From the NCBI GenBank assembly GCA_036499165.1, contig DASYEE010000045.1, positions 1 to 15,376 on the forward strand: a DNA stretch of 15,376 nt, read 5' to 3'. This document shows, piece by piece, positions 7,476 to 15,279 of the stretch (position 1 is the first letter of the stretch; the number at the start of each line of letters is the position of its first letter). The position numbers were made by a program, and so were the translations under genes. This stretch comes from Galbitalea sp036499165. GTDB taxonomy: Bacteria > Actinomycetota > Actinomycetes > Actinomycetales > Microbacteriaceae. Under the pieces are notes generated by a model. It ran no database searches. It saw only the letters and a program-made list of their open reading frames with translations, and was not told where the DNA came from.

Positions 7476-8404
7476 TTGAGTCCCGAGAATCCGATCGAGT
7501 TGACGATCCTTTTTCCGAACACCATGAAGAGGATGAGCATGGGCAGCGCAGCGACGATCGTCGCGGCCATGAGCCCGGCCCAGTCGGGTTGCGACTGCGG
7601 CGATGACTGCTTGAACACAGCGAGGCCGAGAGTCAGCGGCTGCACCGACGCGTCGGAGGTCACGAGCAGCGGCCAGAAGTAGTCGTTCCACTGCCCGATG
7701 AAGCCGAGGATCGACAGGGTGATGATCGGCCCGCTCGCCATCGGGATGGTCAGCCCGAACAGCACCCGCAGCCTGCTCGCGCCGTCGAGCAACGCCGCCT
7801 CCTCGATCTCGGTCGACAGGCCGAGCATGAACTGCCGCAGGAAGAAGATGTTGAAGGCGGAGAACAGCCCCGTCGGCAGGATCATGCCCGCGAACGTGTT
7901 GAGCAGCCCGAGCTCCTTCACCAGCACGAAGTTGGGCAAGAGGGTCAGGATCGCCGGCACCATCAGCGCCGCGAGGAACAGCGAGAAGACGAACTCGCGG
8001 CCACGCCACTGCAGCCGTGAGAACGCGTAGGCGGCGATGAGCGAGAAGAACACCATGCAGGCCGTCGAGAGTGACGCGTAAATGACCGAGTTGCCGAGGT
8101 AGTGGAGGATCGGGACGGATGCGCCGGAGCCGCCCTCCGCGAGCGACTGCTGGGTGGTCGCCAGCCCCAGGACCCGCTCGAACGGGCCGAGCGTGAAGCC
8201 GACCGGCCACGGGGACGTCGGGTCGGCGATCATCGAGTAGTTGTTGGAGAACGCCGAACGCAGCATCCAATAGAAGGGGAAGAGCGTGATCACGATGATC
8301 GCGATCAGGTAGACCCAGGCGATCACTCGACCGGGTGAGGCCGCGCGACGGCGCTTGCGGGTCGTCGCTGCTGGCAGGACGAGCTTGCTGGTGGCTGTGG
8401 TCAT
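7472..8404 (-). CDS. Sugar ABC transporter permease, MalG type
   Basis: A 310-residue inner-membrane permease (binding-protein-dependent transport family) forming the import channel with the partner permease. Six hydrophobic segments are seen, the first at about 28-48 (IAWVYLIAIIVITLFPFYWM). The EAA loop that contacts the ATPase is EEAALLDGASRLRVLFGLTI (201-220), followed by P221. Length fits the MalG class. The start ATG at 8404 overlaps the preceding permease stop by one base (TGATG), and its own TGA overlaps the GH95 ATG, indicating tight translational coupling. No ATP-binding subunit is encoded nearby. Confidence 0.95.
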   Translation of the reverse strand: MTTATSKLVLPAATTRKRRRAASPGRVIAWVYLIAIIVITLFPFYWMLRSAFSNNYSMIADPTSPWPVGFTLGPFERVLGLATTQQSLAEGGSGASVPILHYLGNSVIYASLSTACMVFFSLIAAYAFSRLQWRGREFVFSLFLAALMVPAILTLLPNFVLVKELGLLNTFAGMILPTGLFSAFNIFFLRQFMLGLSTEIEEAALLDGASRLRVLFGLTIPMASGPIITLSILGFIGQWNDYFWPLLVTSDASVQPLTLGLAVFKQSSPQSQPDWAGLMAATIVAALPMLILFMVFGKRIVNSIGFSGLK

Positions 8405-9375
8405 CAGGCGTTGTCCGATTCGTTCGCGCGCAGCAGCCGCATCTGTAAGAAGGTGATGATGATCAGGATTACGAACAGGGCGAGCGACATTGTCGACGCA
8501 TAGCCGAAGTCGAACTGCCCGAAGCCCTTTTGGTAGATGTACATCTGGAGCACGTTGGAGGCGTTGGCCGGCCCACCGTTCTTGGTCGCCACCGACACGA
8601 TGTCGAACACCTGGAACGCACCGATCACGTTCAGCACGAGCACCAGCGCGAGGATCGGTCGGAGCAGCGGGAGCGTCAGGCGGAAGAACATCTGCCGCTC
8701 ATTCGCTCCGTCGATGCGGCCGGCCTCGTAGATCGATGCCGGGATCGTCTGCATCCCCGCGAAGATAATGATCGAGGTGTACCCCATGTTCTTCCAGACC
8801 TGGATGAACGCGAGCGACGGGATCGCCCACTGGCGGGACGTGAGGAACTGGATGCCATGGCCGCCGAGCGCGCGGATCACCTCGTTGACGATGCCGAGCT
8901 GGGCATCGAGCATCCACGACCACACGGTCGCTGCGACCACGCCCGAGATCAGGAACGGCAGGATGATGAGCCCCCGCACGGCCGTCGACTTGGTGACCCG
9001 GTGAAGAACAGCCGCCGTGAGGATCGAGATGACGAGCGTCAGCGAAACCGCAATCACGACGAAGTAGACGGTCACGAGCACCGATGCCCAGAACGTTTGG
9101 TCCTGGACCATCTCGATGAAGTTGGCGAAGCCGATCCACTGCGGCGCGCTCAGCAGGTGGTAGTCGGTGAAGCTGAAGTAGACGCCGCGGATGGTCGGAT
9201 AGACCGCGAAGACGAGGAATCCGATGCCAGCGGGAGCGATCAGGATCCACGCGAGGCGCGCATCCCCGCGGTGTGAAGGGGCGTTGGAGTTCAGCGCGCG
9301 GCGGCCATCTGCCCTGCGGCGACGCCGAGCTGCGGCCGTATCCGCGGCGGCGGGAGCTGGGTTCGAGAACGTCAT
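8404..9375 (-). CDS. Sugar ABC transporter permease, MalF type
   Basis: A 323-residue inner-membrane permease, first gene of the minus-strand operon. A basic, alanine-rich N-terminal tail (about 1-38) precedes six membrane segments, the first at about 40-60 (LAWILIAPAGIGFLVFAVYP). The EAA loop is YEAGRIDGANERQMFFRLTL (216-235), followed by PLLRP. The ATG at 9375 was chosen because AAGGAAG lies about 6 nt upstream. An in-frame ATG at 9480 would add 35 atypical residues and would sit at the promoter, so it is rejected. The gene pairs with the MalG-type permease for uptake of oligosaccharides. Confidence 0.94.
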   Translation of the reverse strand: MTFSNPAPAAADTAAARRRRRADGRRALNSNAPSHRGDARLAWILIAPAGIGFLVFAVYPTIRGVYFSFTDYHLLSAPQWIGFANFIEMVQDQTFWASVLVTVYFVVIAVSLTLVISILTAAVLHRVTKSTAVRGLIILPFLISGVVAATVWSWMLDAQLGIVNEVIRALGGHGIQFLTSRQWAIPSLAFIQVWKNMGYTSIIIFAGMQTIPASIYEAGRIDGANERQMFFRLTLPLLRPILALVLVLNVIGAFQVFDIVSVATKNGGPANASNVLQMYIYQKGFGQFDFGYASTMSLALFVILIIITFLQMRLLRANESDNA

Positions 9376-9392
9376 CGGTCTTCCTTGTCGAG

Positions 9393-9410
9393 TCCGGCAG
9401 CTTTGCCGGA
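9393..9410 (-). promoter_or_regulatory. Hairpin in the 5' leader of the transporter operon
   Basis: Perfect 7-bp arms TCCGGCA (9393-9399) and TGCCGGA (9404-9410) close a 4-nt loop. On the minus strand it ends 17 nt before the permease ATG and just upstream of the ribosome binding site. It could modulate translation or mRNA stability, or be a DNA-level operator. Confidence 0.45.
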
Positions 9411-9469
9411 ATTGTGCCGCCACCCTCACCGTCCCGGGAGGCCCGTTTCGATTTGGTAGTTGCACGGTT

Positions 9470-9499
9470 AGAGTAAACATGATTTATTGACGACGTCAA
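9470..9499 (-). promoter_or_regulatory. Predicted promoter of the transporter/GH95 operon
   Basis: On the minus strand TTGACG (9494-9499) is followed by an 18-nt spacer and TACTCT (9470-9475), a fair match to a SigA-type promoter (TTGACA / TANNNT). It would give a leader of roughly 90 nt before the permease ATG. The -35 lies inside the palindrome at 9487-9499. Confidence 0.6.
9487..9499. promoter_or_regulatory. Candidate operator palindrome in the divergent promoter region
   Basis: TTGACG-A-CGTCAA is a perfect dyad of 6-bp arms around one central base, with partial outer symmetry (ATT at 9482-9484 against AAT at 9502-9504). It overlaps the -35 of the minus-strand promoter and lies about 30 bp before the GH36 start codon. 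This is a good position for a repressor, probably the ROK protein, to control both units at once. Confidence 0.55.
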
Positions 9500-9529
9500 G
9501 TAATACCGAAAAAGCTCAGGAGTTCCTCA

Positions 9530-11728
9530 ATGCTCGACGGCACCGACGCCGTACTCATCCTGCGGGCAGCAGGAGTCTCGATCGTGATCGATGCGGCCGC
9601 ACGTGTACCCCAGGTGTTGCACTGGGGCGCCGACCTCGGCCCGCTCGATGCGGCCGCGGCGCGGGCGCTTCGCGAGAGCGCGACTCCCGCCGTGCTGAAC
9701 AATTCGCCGGATGCGCCGCGCACTCTCACGCTCTGGCCGACGCAATACGACTCCTGGGCTGGCACCCCCGCGCAGTCCGGCAACGCGGCGGGCACGGCGA
9801 CGACCCCGCGCCCGGAACTCGTGTCAACGCGTCTGGAGATCGACCCGGTCGGCGGCGGCGAGATCGCCTTCGAGCTCATCGACCACATCACCGCGCTTCG
9901 CTCCGAACTGACGGTTCGACTCGACAATCACGGGGTGCTCGCCATCGACATGGCGCTCATCCGCGACGTTTCGCTCGCGGACGGTGACCAGCCGCCGTAC
10001 TCGCTCGATGGCCTGCGCGCGCTGATGCCGCTGCCGGAGCGCGCCAGCGAACTCCTCGACTTCGCTGGCAAGTGGTGTCGCGAGCGCGCACCACAGCGAG
10101 CTCCGTTCGGCTTCGGCACGCACCTCCGCCGCGCGAATCGCGGTAAGCCCGGTCACGACTCCCCCTTCCTGCTCATCGCTGGCACCGCGGGGTTCGGCTT
10201 CGGCCACGGTGAGGCGTGGGCGACCCACCTCGCCTGGAGCGGCAACGGCGAATACCTCGCCGAGCGACTGCCAGAGGGCGCGGGGGCGTTCTCGGGAGTG
10301 CTGGGCGCGGGCGGCGCTCTGCAATCCGGCGAGATCATCCTGCGCGACGGCGAGCGCTACGACGCACCGACCGTAGTGTTCGTGTGGTCAGACCGCGGGC
10401 TCGACGGCCTGGCCGATCGGCTGCACCGGCGGCTGCGCGCCCGGCCCGGGCATCCCTCCAGCGCCCGACCGCTGACACTCAACAGCTGGGAAGCCGTCTA
10501 CTTCGACCACGACCTGGAACGGCTCACCGATCTGGTCGATCGCGCCGCGCGAGTCGGCGTCGAGCGGTTCGTGCTGGACGACGGCTGGTTCAACGGTCGG
10601 CGGGATGCGAGCGCAGGGCTCGGTGACTGGCTTGTCGATGACAGGGTCTGGCCGGACGGCCTGCATCCACTGGTCGAACTGGTGCACGAGCGCGGCATGC
10701 AGTTCGGCCTGTGGTTCGAGCCAGAGATGGTCAACCTCGACTCGGAGCTGGCTCGCGCCCACGCCGACTGGATCCTCGGCCCGCGCGAGGGCCTCGGAGC
10801 CCCGGCGCGCGGCCAGTACGTGCTCGACATCGCGCGGCCAGACGCCTACGAGCTCATCCTCGAACGCGTCTCGGCACTAGTGACCGAGTACGACATCGAC
10901 TACATCAAGTGGGATCACAACCGCGACCTGCTCGAGGCCGTCGGCCGCAGGCACGGCGGCGATCGCCCGGTGGTGCGCGAACAGACCCTGGCGCTCTACG
11001 GGATGCTCGACGAGTTGCGTCGCCGTCACCCCGGCCTCGAGATCGAGACCTGTTCCGGCGGCGGCGGGCGGGTCGATCTCGGGGTGCTCGATCGCACCGA
11101 CCGCCTGTGGGCATCCGACTGCAATGATCCCGTCGAGCGGCTTCGCATCGAACGCTGGACCAGGATGCTCGTGCCGCCCGAACTCATCGGCTCGCACCTC
11201 GGCGCCGAGAAGTCGCACACGACCGCGCGTCGCACCGACCTCTCGTTCCGGCTCGCCGTCGCGCTCACCGCGCACGCTGGCATCGAATGGGACCTTGCCC
11301 AGGCGTCCGAGGCCGATCTCGACGCGATCGCGTCGTGGTCGGCGCTGTACCGTGAACTTCGCGACCTCATCCACAGCGGCCGCATCGTCAACGCAGACCT
11401 GGCCGACGACGAGACCATGCTCAGCGGCATCGTCGCGCAGGATGGCGCCCGCGCTCTCTACACCTGGGCGCGGCTCGGCACCTCGGGTGCCGGCCAATCC
11501 GGTCGGGTGCGTCTGCCCGGGCTCGACCCGGACGCCCGCTACCTCGTCACGGTGCGCCACGAGATCGGCGACGCCAGCCGCAGGCAGACGGATGACCCGC
11601 AGTGGCTGGTCGCGGCCGACGCCGACGGCGCCGAGCTGCCCGGTTCGGTGCTCGCCCTGGCTGGCGTCCCGCTTCCCACCCTCGACCCGCAACAGGCGAT
11701 CCTCCTGGATGTGACACGACTGCCATAA
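9530..11728 (+). CDS. GH36 alpha-galactosidase, cytoplasmic
   Basis: A 732-residue retaining alpha-D-galactosidase of family GH36 (RafA/AgaA type), which releases galactose from raffinose-like or galactan-derived oligosaccharides. An N-terminal beta-sandwich (about 1-310) is followed by a (beta/alpha)8 barrel and a C-terminal beta domain. Motifs seen: NSWEAVYFD (318-326), FVLDDGWF (347-354), FGLWFEPEMVN (392-402), YIKWDHNRDL with nucleophile D462, ETCSGGGGRVD (506-516) and LWASDCNDP with acid/base D530. No signal peptide is present. The ATG at 9530 has AGGAG at 9518-9522, 7 nt upstream. It is the first gene of the plus-strand unit, divergent from the transporter operon. All catalytic residues are intact and the length is normal for the group. 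Confidence 0.96.
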   Translation: MLDGTDAVLILRAAGVSIVIDAAARVPQVLHWGADLGPLDAAAARALRESATPAVLNNSPDAPRTLTLWPTQYDSWAGTPAQSGNAAGTATTPRPELVSTRLEIDPVGGGEIAFELIDHITALRSELTVRLDNHGVLAIDMALIRDVSLADGDQPPYSLDGLRALMPLPERASELLDFAGKWCRERAPQRAPFGFGTHLRRANRGKPGHDSPFLLIAGTAGFGFGHGEAWATHLAWSGNGEYLAERLPEGAGAFSGVLGAGGALQSGEIILRDGERYDAPTVVFVWSDRGLDGLADRLHRRLRARPGHPSSARPLTLNSWEAVYFDHDLERLTDLVDRAARVGVERFVLDDGWFNGRRDASAGLGDWLVDDRVWPDGLHPLVELVHERGMQFGLWFEPEMVNLDSELARAHADWILGPREGLGAPARGQYVLDIARPDAYELILERVSALVTEYDIDYIKWDHNRDLLEAVGRRHGGDRPVVREQTLALYGMLDELRRRHPGLEIETCSGGGGRVDLGVLDRTDRLWASDCNDPVERLRIERWTRMLVPPELIGSHLGAEKSHTTARRTDLSFRLAVALTAHAGIEWDLAQASEADLDAIASWSALYRELRDLIHSGRIVNADLADDETMLSGIVAQDGARALYTWARLGTSGAGQSGRVRLPGLDPDARYLVTVRHEIGDASRRQTDDPQWLVAADADGAELPGSVLALAGVPLPTLDPQQAILLDVTRLP

Positions 11729-11730
11729 CC

Positions 11731-11743
11731 CGCGATATTCGCG
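11731..11743. repeat. Short dyad between GH36 and GH27 genes
   Basis: CGCGA-TAT-TCGCG begins 3 bp after the GH36 stop. The arms are 5 bp and no T-run follows, so it is not a convincing terminator. The 117-bp gap to the GH27 start otherwise shows only the GH27 ribosome binding site (AGGAAGGA at 11833-11840). Confidence 0.3.
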
Positions 11744-11845
11744 ACTGGTCCCTAGCCGATCGCCATGAGACGACCCACCGCAATCTGCCCGCTCGAACGG
11801 CGCCACTGGCATCGACGCGACGGGCTCAACGCAGGAAGGAACACC

Positions 11846-14347
11846 ATGAAGAGATCAGCAAGACCACGCAGAGTGCTCGCGGTCGCCAGCGGCTCAATTG
11901 CCGTAGTCGGCCTCGTTATCAGCGCTGTGCTGCCGGCGGGCGCGACATCCACGCCCACGGCGACACCGACATCCACGGCAACGGCAACAGCAACAGGCGC
12001 ACCCGCGACCACCACGCCACCTGCTCCCCCGCCCCCGGCGCTGCCGGTTTCAACCGCTGACGCGTGGGCGACCCAGCCATACATGGGCTGGTCGAGCTAC
12101 AGCATGCAGGTCTACAGCGGCAACTCGCAGTGGATCACCGGCTCCCAGATCATCAAGGAGTCCGACGCCATGCACGCCAAGCTCCAGAAGTTCGGCTACG
12201 ACTACATCAACGTGGATGCAGGCTGGGCAGATGGCGTCGACGCCAACGGCCGGCCGACGCCGAGCGCGAAGCTCTACCCCCAGGGCTTCCAGAGTGTCAT
12301 CGACCACGTGCACGCCAACGGCCAGAAGTTCGGTGTGTACATGATCCCCGGGATCTCGCCCGCCGTGTACCAGGCCGCGCTCCCCATCGCGGGCGCACCG
12401 GGCTGCACGACGCACGACATCGTTGCCCAGCCGACCACGCCATCCGACTACTGGCACATCGGCTACAAGATCGACTTCTCGAACCCGTGTTCGCAGAAGT
12501 ACATCGACTCCATCGTCGATCTGTTCGCCACGTGGGGCGTCAACTTCGTGAAGTTCGACAGCGTGACGCCCGGCTCCGGTGTGAGCGATCTCTCGCTCGA
12601 TGCTCGCGACGATGTCGCAGCCTGGTCGAAGGCCCTGAAGGCCCACAAGATCTGGTTCGAGTTGTCGTGGGCGCTCGACCCGAAGTACGCGGCGTACTGG
12701 CACTCGAAAGCCAATGGCTGGCGGGTCGAGTGGGATGTCGAGTGCTACTGCGCGAATGACGCCCTCACCGATTGGGACAACATCGCCCGTCTCTTCCCGG
12801 ATGCCGCCACCTGGTGGCGCAACGCCGGTGACGGTGAGTGGAACGACTTCGACTCACTGGATGTCGGAAACGGCGAGATGGACGGCCTCACCCGCGATGA
12901 GCGCCAGAGCGCAACCTCCCTCTGGGCGATCTCCGCTGCGCCGATGTACACGGGCAACGACCTCACGAAGCTCGACTCCTATGGGCTCAGCCTCCTCACC
13001 AACCCCGAGGTCGTCGCGGTCGACCAGGCTGGGACCCCGGCGCGACCTGTCTCGATCTCGACGAAGCAGCAGACCTGGTATTCGCTGAACCCCGACGGCA
13101 GCTACACGGTCGCCCTGTTCAACCTCGGCCAGACCGAGAAGGACGTGACGGCCAACTGGTCTGACATCGGGCTGAAGGGTGCGGCATCCGTTCGTGACCT
13201 GTGGTCGCACAAGAACCTCGGCACGTTCACGGGCAAGTTCACCGCCAAGGATGTCGCGATTCATGGCGTACGGCTGCTGAAGGTCACGCCGAAGTCGGGC
13301 GACAGGGTCTCGGTGAATGACGACGCCCTGCGCGTCGGCTACACGGGCAACTGGACGCGAAACGGCGGATCAGAAGTTGCTGCGACCTCGCAGCCGCTCA
13401 CGGTCAACGTGACCGACACCGGCACGCCGACCCCGCCATCCGGTTCCGGATCGACGCTCACCACGAAGGTCGATGACGGCGACTCTGGCATCGTCTACAC
13501 GGGATCGTGGAGCCAGAGCACGAACCGGGGACTCGGCGATTACGACGACGACGTGCACTACACGCAGACGGACGGCGACTCGTTCCAGTACACCTTCACC
13601 GGCACCGGCGTCTCGTACGTCACCGAGGAAGACACCTCGCAGGGGCAGAACGACGTCTACATCGACGGAAATCTCGTCAAGACGGTCGACACCGGGCGAG
13701 CCGACGGGCAACCGCGACTCGTTCAGCAGGTCGTTTACACCGCCACCGGGCTCACCAACGGCAGCCACACGATCAAGGTCGTCAAGAAATCGGGCGGGTA
13801 CATGCTGCTCGACCGTATCGACGTGACCCAGCAGGGCCTGCTCGATCCGGCATCCGTGTCGTTCGACAAGAAGGCACCGGCGGAAGCCGCGGTGAAGCTG
13901 CTGCGCGATCCCGCCGAGCTTGCAGGCATCGAGGCGGGGTCGACGACGCTCACGAAAGGCACCGACTACACGCTGTCGGGCTCGACGGTCACGCTGACAT
14001 CGAGCTACCTCGCAACACTGCCGGTTGGCGCCGCGACGCTGACCTTCGAGTTCAAGGGCGACTACCTCGATGATGTGCACGCAACGACCCACAACGGAGA
14101 TGCCGTGTCGTATGTCTTCTCCGGAACGGGCGTCAAGTGGATCACGCCGACGGGGCCAGACCAGGGCTCTGTCGACATCTACATCGACGGTAAGTTCGTG
14201 AAGTCGGTCGACACGTCAAGCGATGTGCGGCGCACGCAGCAGACGGTATTCACCATTGCCGGCCTGAGACATGGCAAGCACACCTTCCAGGCGGTTAAGC
14301 GGTCGGGCGACATCCTGCGCTCTGACGTGATCCGCTACACGGTGTAG
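11846..14347 (+). CDS. Secreted modular GH27 alpha-galactosidase with CBM-like and CBM_X2 modules
   Basis: An 833-residue exported protein. The signal peptide (1-33, cleavage predicted after AGA at 31-33) has a basic start and a hydrophobic core. A Thr/Pro/Ala-rich linker (34-67) follows, then a GH27 catalytic domain (about 74-400) with YMGWSSY, INVDAGW (121-127), nucleophile D238 in FVKFDSV, and RxxxD (R293 to D297) supplying acid/base D297, as in human alpha-galactosidase. A beta domain runs to about 482. Then come a fragment of a module (490-508), a full carbohydrate-binding-like module (542-661), a CBM_X2-like domain (665-737, with KGTDYTLSGSTVTLTSSYLA) and a second module copy lacking its first strand (738-833). 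The ATG at 11846 follows AGGAAGGA. An ATG at 11765 is rejected because it buries the signal peptide. No cell-wall anchor motif is seen. Confidence 0.95.
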   Translation: MKRSARPRRVLAVASGSIAVVGLVISAVLPAGATSTPTATPTSTATATATGAPATTTPPAPPPPALPVSTADAWATQPYMGWSSYSMQVYSGNSQWITGSQIIKESDAMHAKLQKFGYDYINVDAGWADGVDANGRPTPSAKLYPQGFQSVIDHVHANGQKFGVYMIPGISPAVYQAALPIAGAPGCTTHDIVAQPTTPSDYWHIGYKIDFSNPCSQKYIDSIVDLFATWGVNFVKFDSVTPGSGVSDLSLDARDDVAAWSKALKAHKIWFELSWALDPKYAAYWHSKANGWRVEWDVECYCANDALTDWDNIARLFPDAATWWRNAGDGEWNDFDSLDVGNGEMDGLTRDERQSATSLWAISAAPMYTGNDLTKLDSYGLSLLTNPEVVAVDQAGTPARPVSISTKQQTWYSLNPDGSYTVALFNLGQTEKDVTANWSDIGLKGAASVRDLWSHKNLGTFTGKFTAKDVAIHGVRLLKVTPKSGDRVSVNDDALRVGYTGNWTRNGGSEVAATSQPLTVNVTDTGTPTPPSGSGSTLTTKVDDGDSGIVYTGSWSQSTNRGLGDYDDDVHYTQTDGDSFQYTFTGTGVSYVTEEDTSQGQNDVYIDGNLVKTVDTGRADGQPRLVQQVVYTATGLTNGSHTIKVVKKSGGYMLLDRIDVTQQGLLDPASVSFDKKAPAEAAVKLLRDPAELAGIEAGSTTLTKGTDYTLSGSTVTLTSSYLATLPVGAATLTFEFKGDYLDDVHATTHNGDAVSYVFSGTGVKWITPTGPDQGSVDIYIDGKFVKSVDTSSDVRRTQQTVFTIAGLRHGKHTFQAVKRSGDILRSDVIRYTV

Positions 14348-14349
14348 CT

Positions 14350-15270
14350 GTGGATCCGACCCCGCTCGGCCGTGAGCCGCTCCCCATCCCCGATGACTAT
14401 CGGAGCTACTGGGACGCGGCCATCGACGAGGCGTCCCGCCATCCCCTGGATGTGCGGCGCGCCCCGGTCGATGCCGGTCTTGCGACCATCGACGTGTTCG
14501 ATGTGTCGTTCGCCGGGCACGCCGGGCGGCGCGTCGGAGCCTGGCTGCGGATGCCTCGCCAGCGATCCGATGCACTGCCAGTCGTGGTTCACGCCAACGG
14601 ATATGGCGCGGGCAGACTCGACCCGATCGACGACCTCACCTGGTCTTCCGCAGGCTATGCGCACCTGACCGTGAACATCCATGGGCAGGGCGGCGCCAGC
14701 GCGGGTCACCTCCTCGACGGCATCCTGGAGCCCGAGCGCTCCTACTATCGCGGCGTCTTCGTCGACGTCGCACGCGCGGTGCACGCCGCCCGGGAACTGG
14801 ATGGCGTCGATCCGAACCGCATCGCGATGATCGGCAACAGCCAGGGCGGAGGCATCGCACTCGGTGTTGGCGCTCTCGTGCCAGGGCTCCGCGCGGTGCT
14901 TGCCCAGGCGCCATTCCTGACCGACGCACCGGGCGCCCTCCGTCTCGCGACCGCAGGGCCATGGCTGGAACTTCGCGGCTATCTCGCGGAGCACCCAGAT
15001 CACGCCGATCGAGTCGCCCGCACGCTGTCATACGTGGACGGCGTCACCTCAGCCCGACACGCGACCGCTCCCGGATGGCTGTCATCCGGGCTCGCCGACC
15101 CCATCTGCCCACCCGAGACCACGCGCGCCGCGGTGGCCGCATATGCGGCCGAGGTATCGCTCACCGAGTGGCCGGGCGCAGGCCACGAGGCCGGCGCAAC
15201 TGCGGACAGGCGGGCTGCCATCGAAATCCTGCGCGATCGTCTCGCCCCCGCTGCTGGCGCGCGTGGCTAG
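14350..15270 (+). CDS. CE7-like acetyl (xylan) esterase, alpha/beta hydrolase
   Basis: A 306-residue alpha/beta hydrolase resembling family CE7 (acetyl xylan esterase / cephalosporin C deacetylase). The catalytic triad is visible: S164 in GNSQGGG, D250 in SGLADPICPP and H279 in GAGHE. SYYRGVFVDVARAVHA (131-146) and TLSYVDG also match CE7 proteins. The family's RGQ motif is changed to HGQ (H111-Q113), so substrate range may differ. There is no signal peptide, so it is cytoplasmic and probably removes acetyl groups from imported oligosaccharides. The start is GTG at 14350, 2 bp after the GH27 stop, indicating the same mRNA. A general carboxylesterase role is the alternative. Confidence 0.88.
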   Translation: MDPTPLGREPLPIPDDYRSYWDAAIDEASRHPLDVRRAPVDAGLATIDVFDVSFAGHAGRRVGAWLRMPRQRSDALPVVVHANGYGAGRLDPIDDLTWSSAGYAHLTVNIHGQGGASAGHLLDGILEPERSYYRGVFVDVARAVHAARELDGVDPNRIAMIGNSQGGGIALGVGALVPGLRAVLAQAPFLTDAPGALRLATAGPWLELRGYLAEHPDHADRVARTLSYVDGVTSARHATAPGWLSSGLADPICPPETTRAAVAAYAAEVSLTEWPGAGHEAGATADRRAAIEILRDRLAPAAGARG

Positions 15271-15273
15271 CAT
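15268..15273 (+). promoter_or_regulatory. Possible -10 box for the last gene
   Basis: TAGCAT fits TANNNT and ends 6 nt before the GTG at 15280, the geometry of a leaderless actinobacterial transcript. It overlaps the stop codon of the esterase gene. No -35 is evident. Confidence 0.35.
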
Positions 15274-15279
15274 GGGGGC

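Noticed and set aside
7476..8270. In-frame upstream extension of the GH95 gene
   Set aside because: It runs through the MalG-type permease gene in another frame. The GH95 family N terminus begins right at the ATG at 7475.
9454..9474. A plus-strand promoter with TAGAGT as -10 for GH36
   Set aside because: No -35 at acceptable spacing. TAATAC at 9501-9506 is a somewhat better -10 but also lacks a good -35, so no plus-strand promoter is called.
10877..11812. Open frame of 311 codons on the minus strand opposite the GH36 gene
   Set aside because: It lies antisense to a conserved GH36 gene with intact catalytic residues and has no family features of its own.
11765..11845. Upstream ATG giving 27 more residues to the GH27 protein
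   Set aside because: The added residues are not conserved-looking and precede a normal signal peptide. The ATG at 11846 has a strong ribosome binding site.
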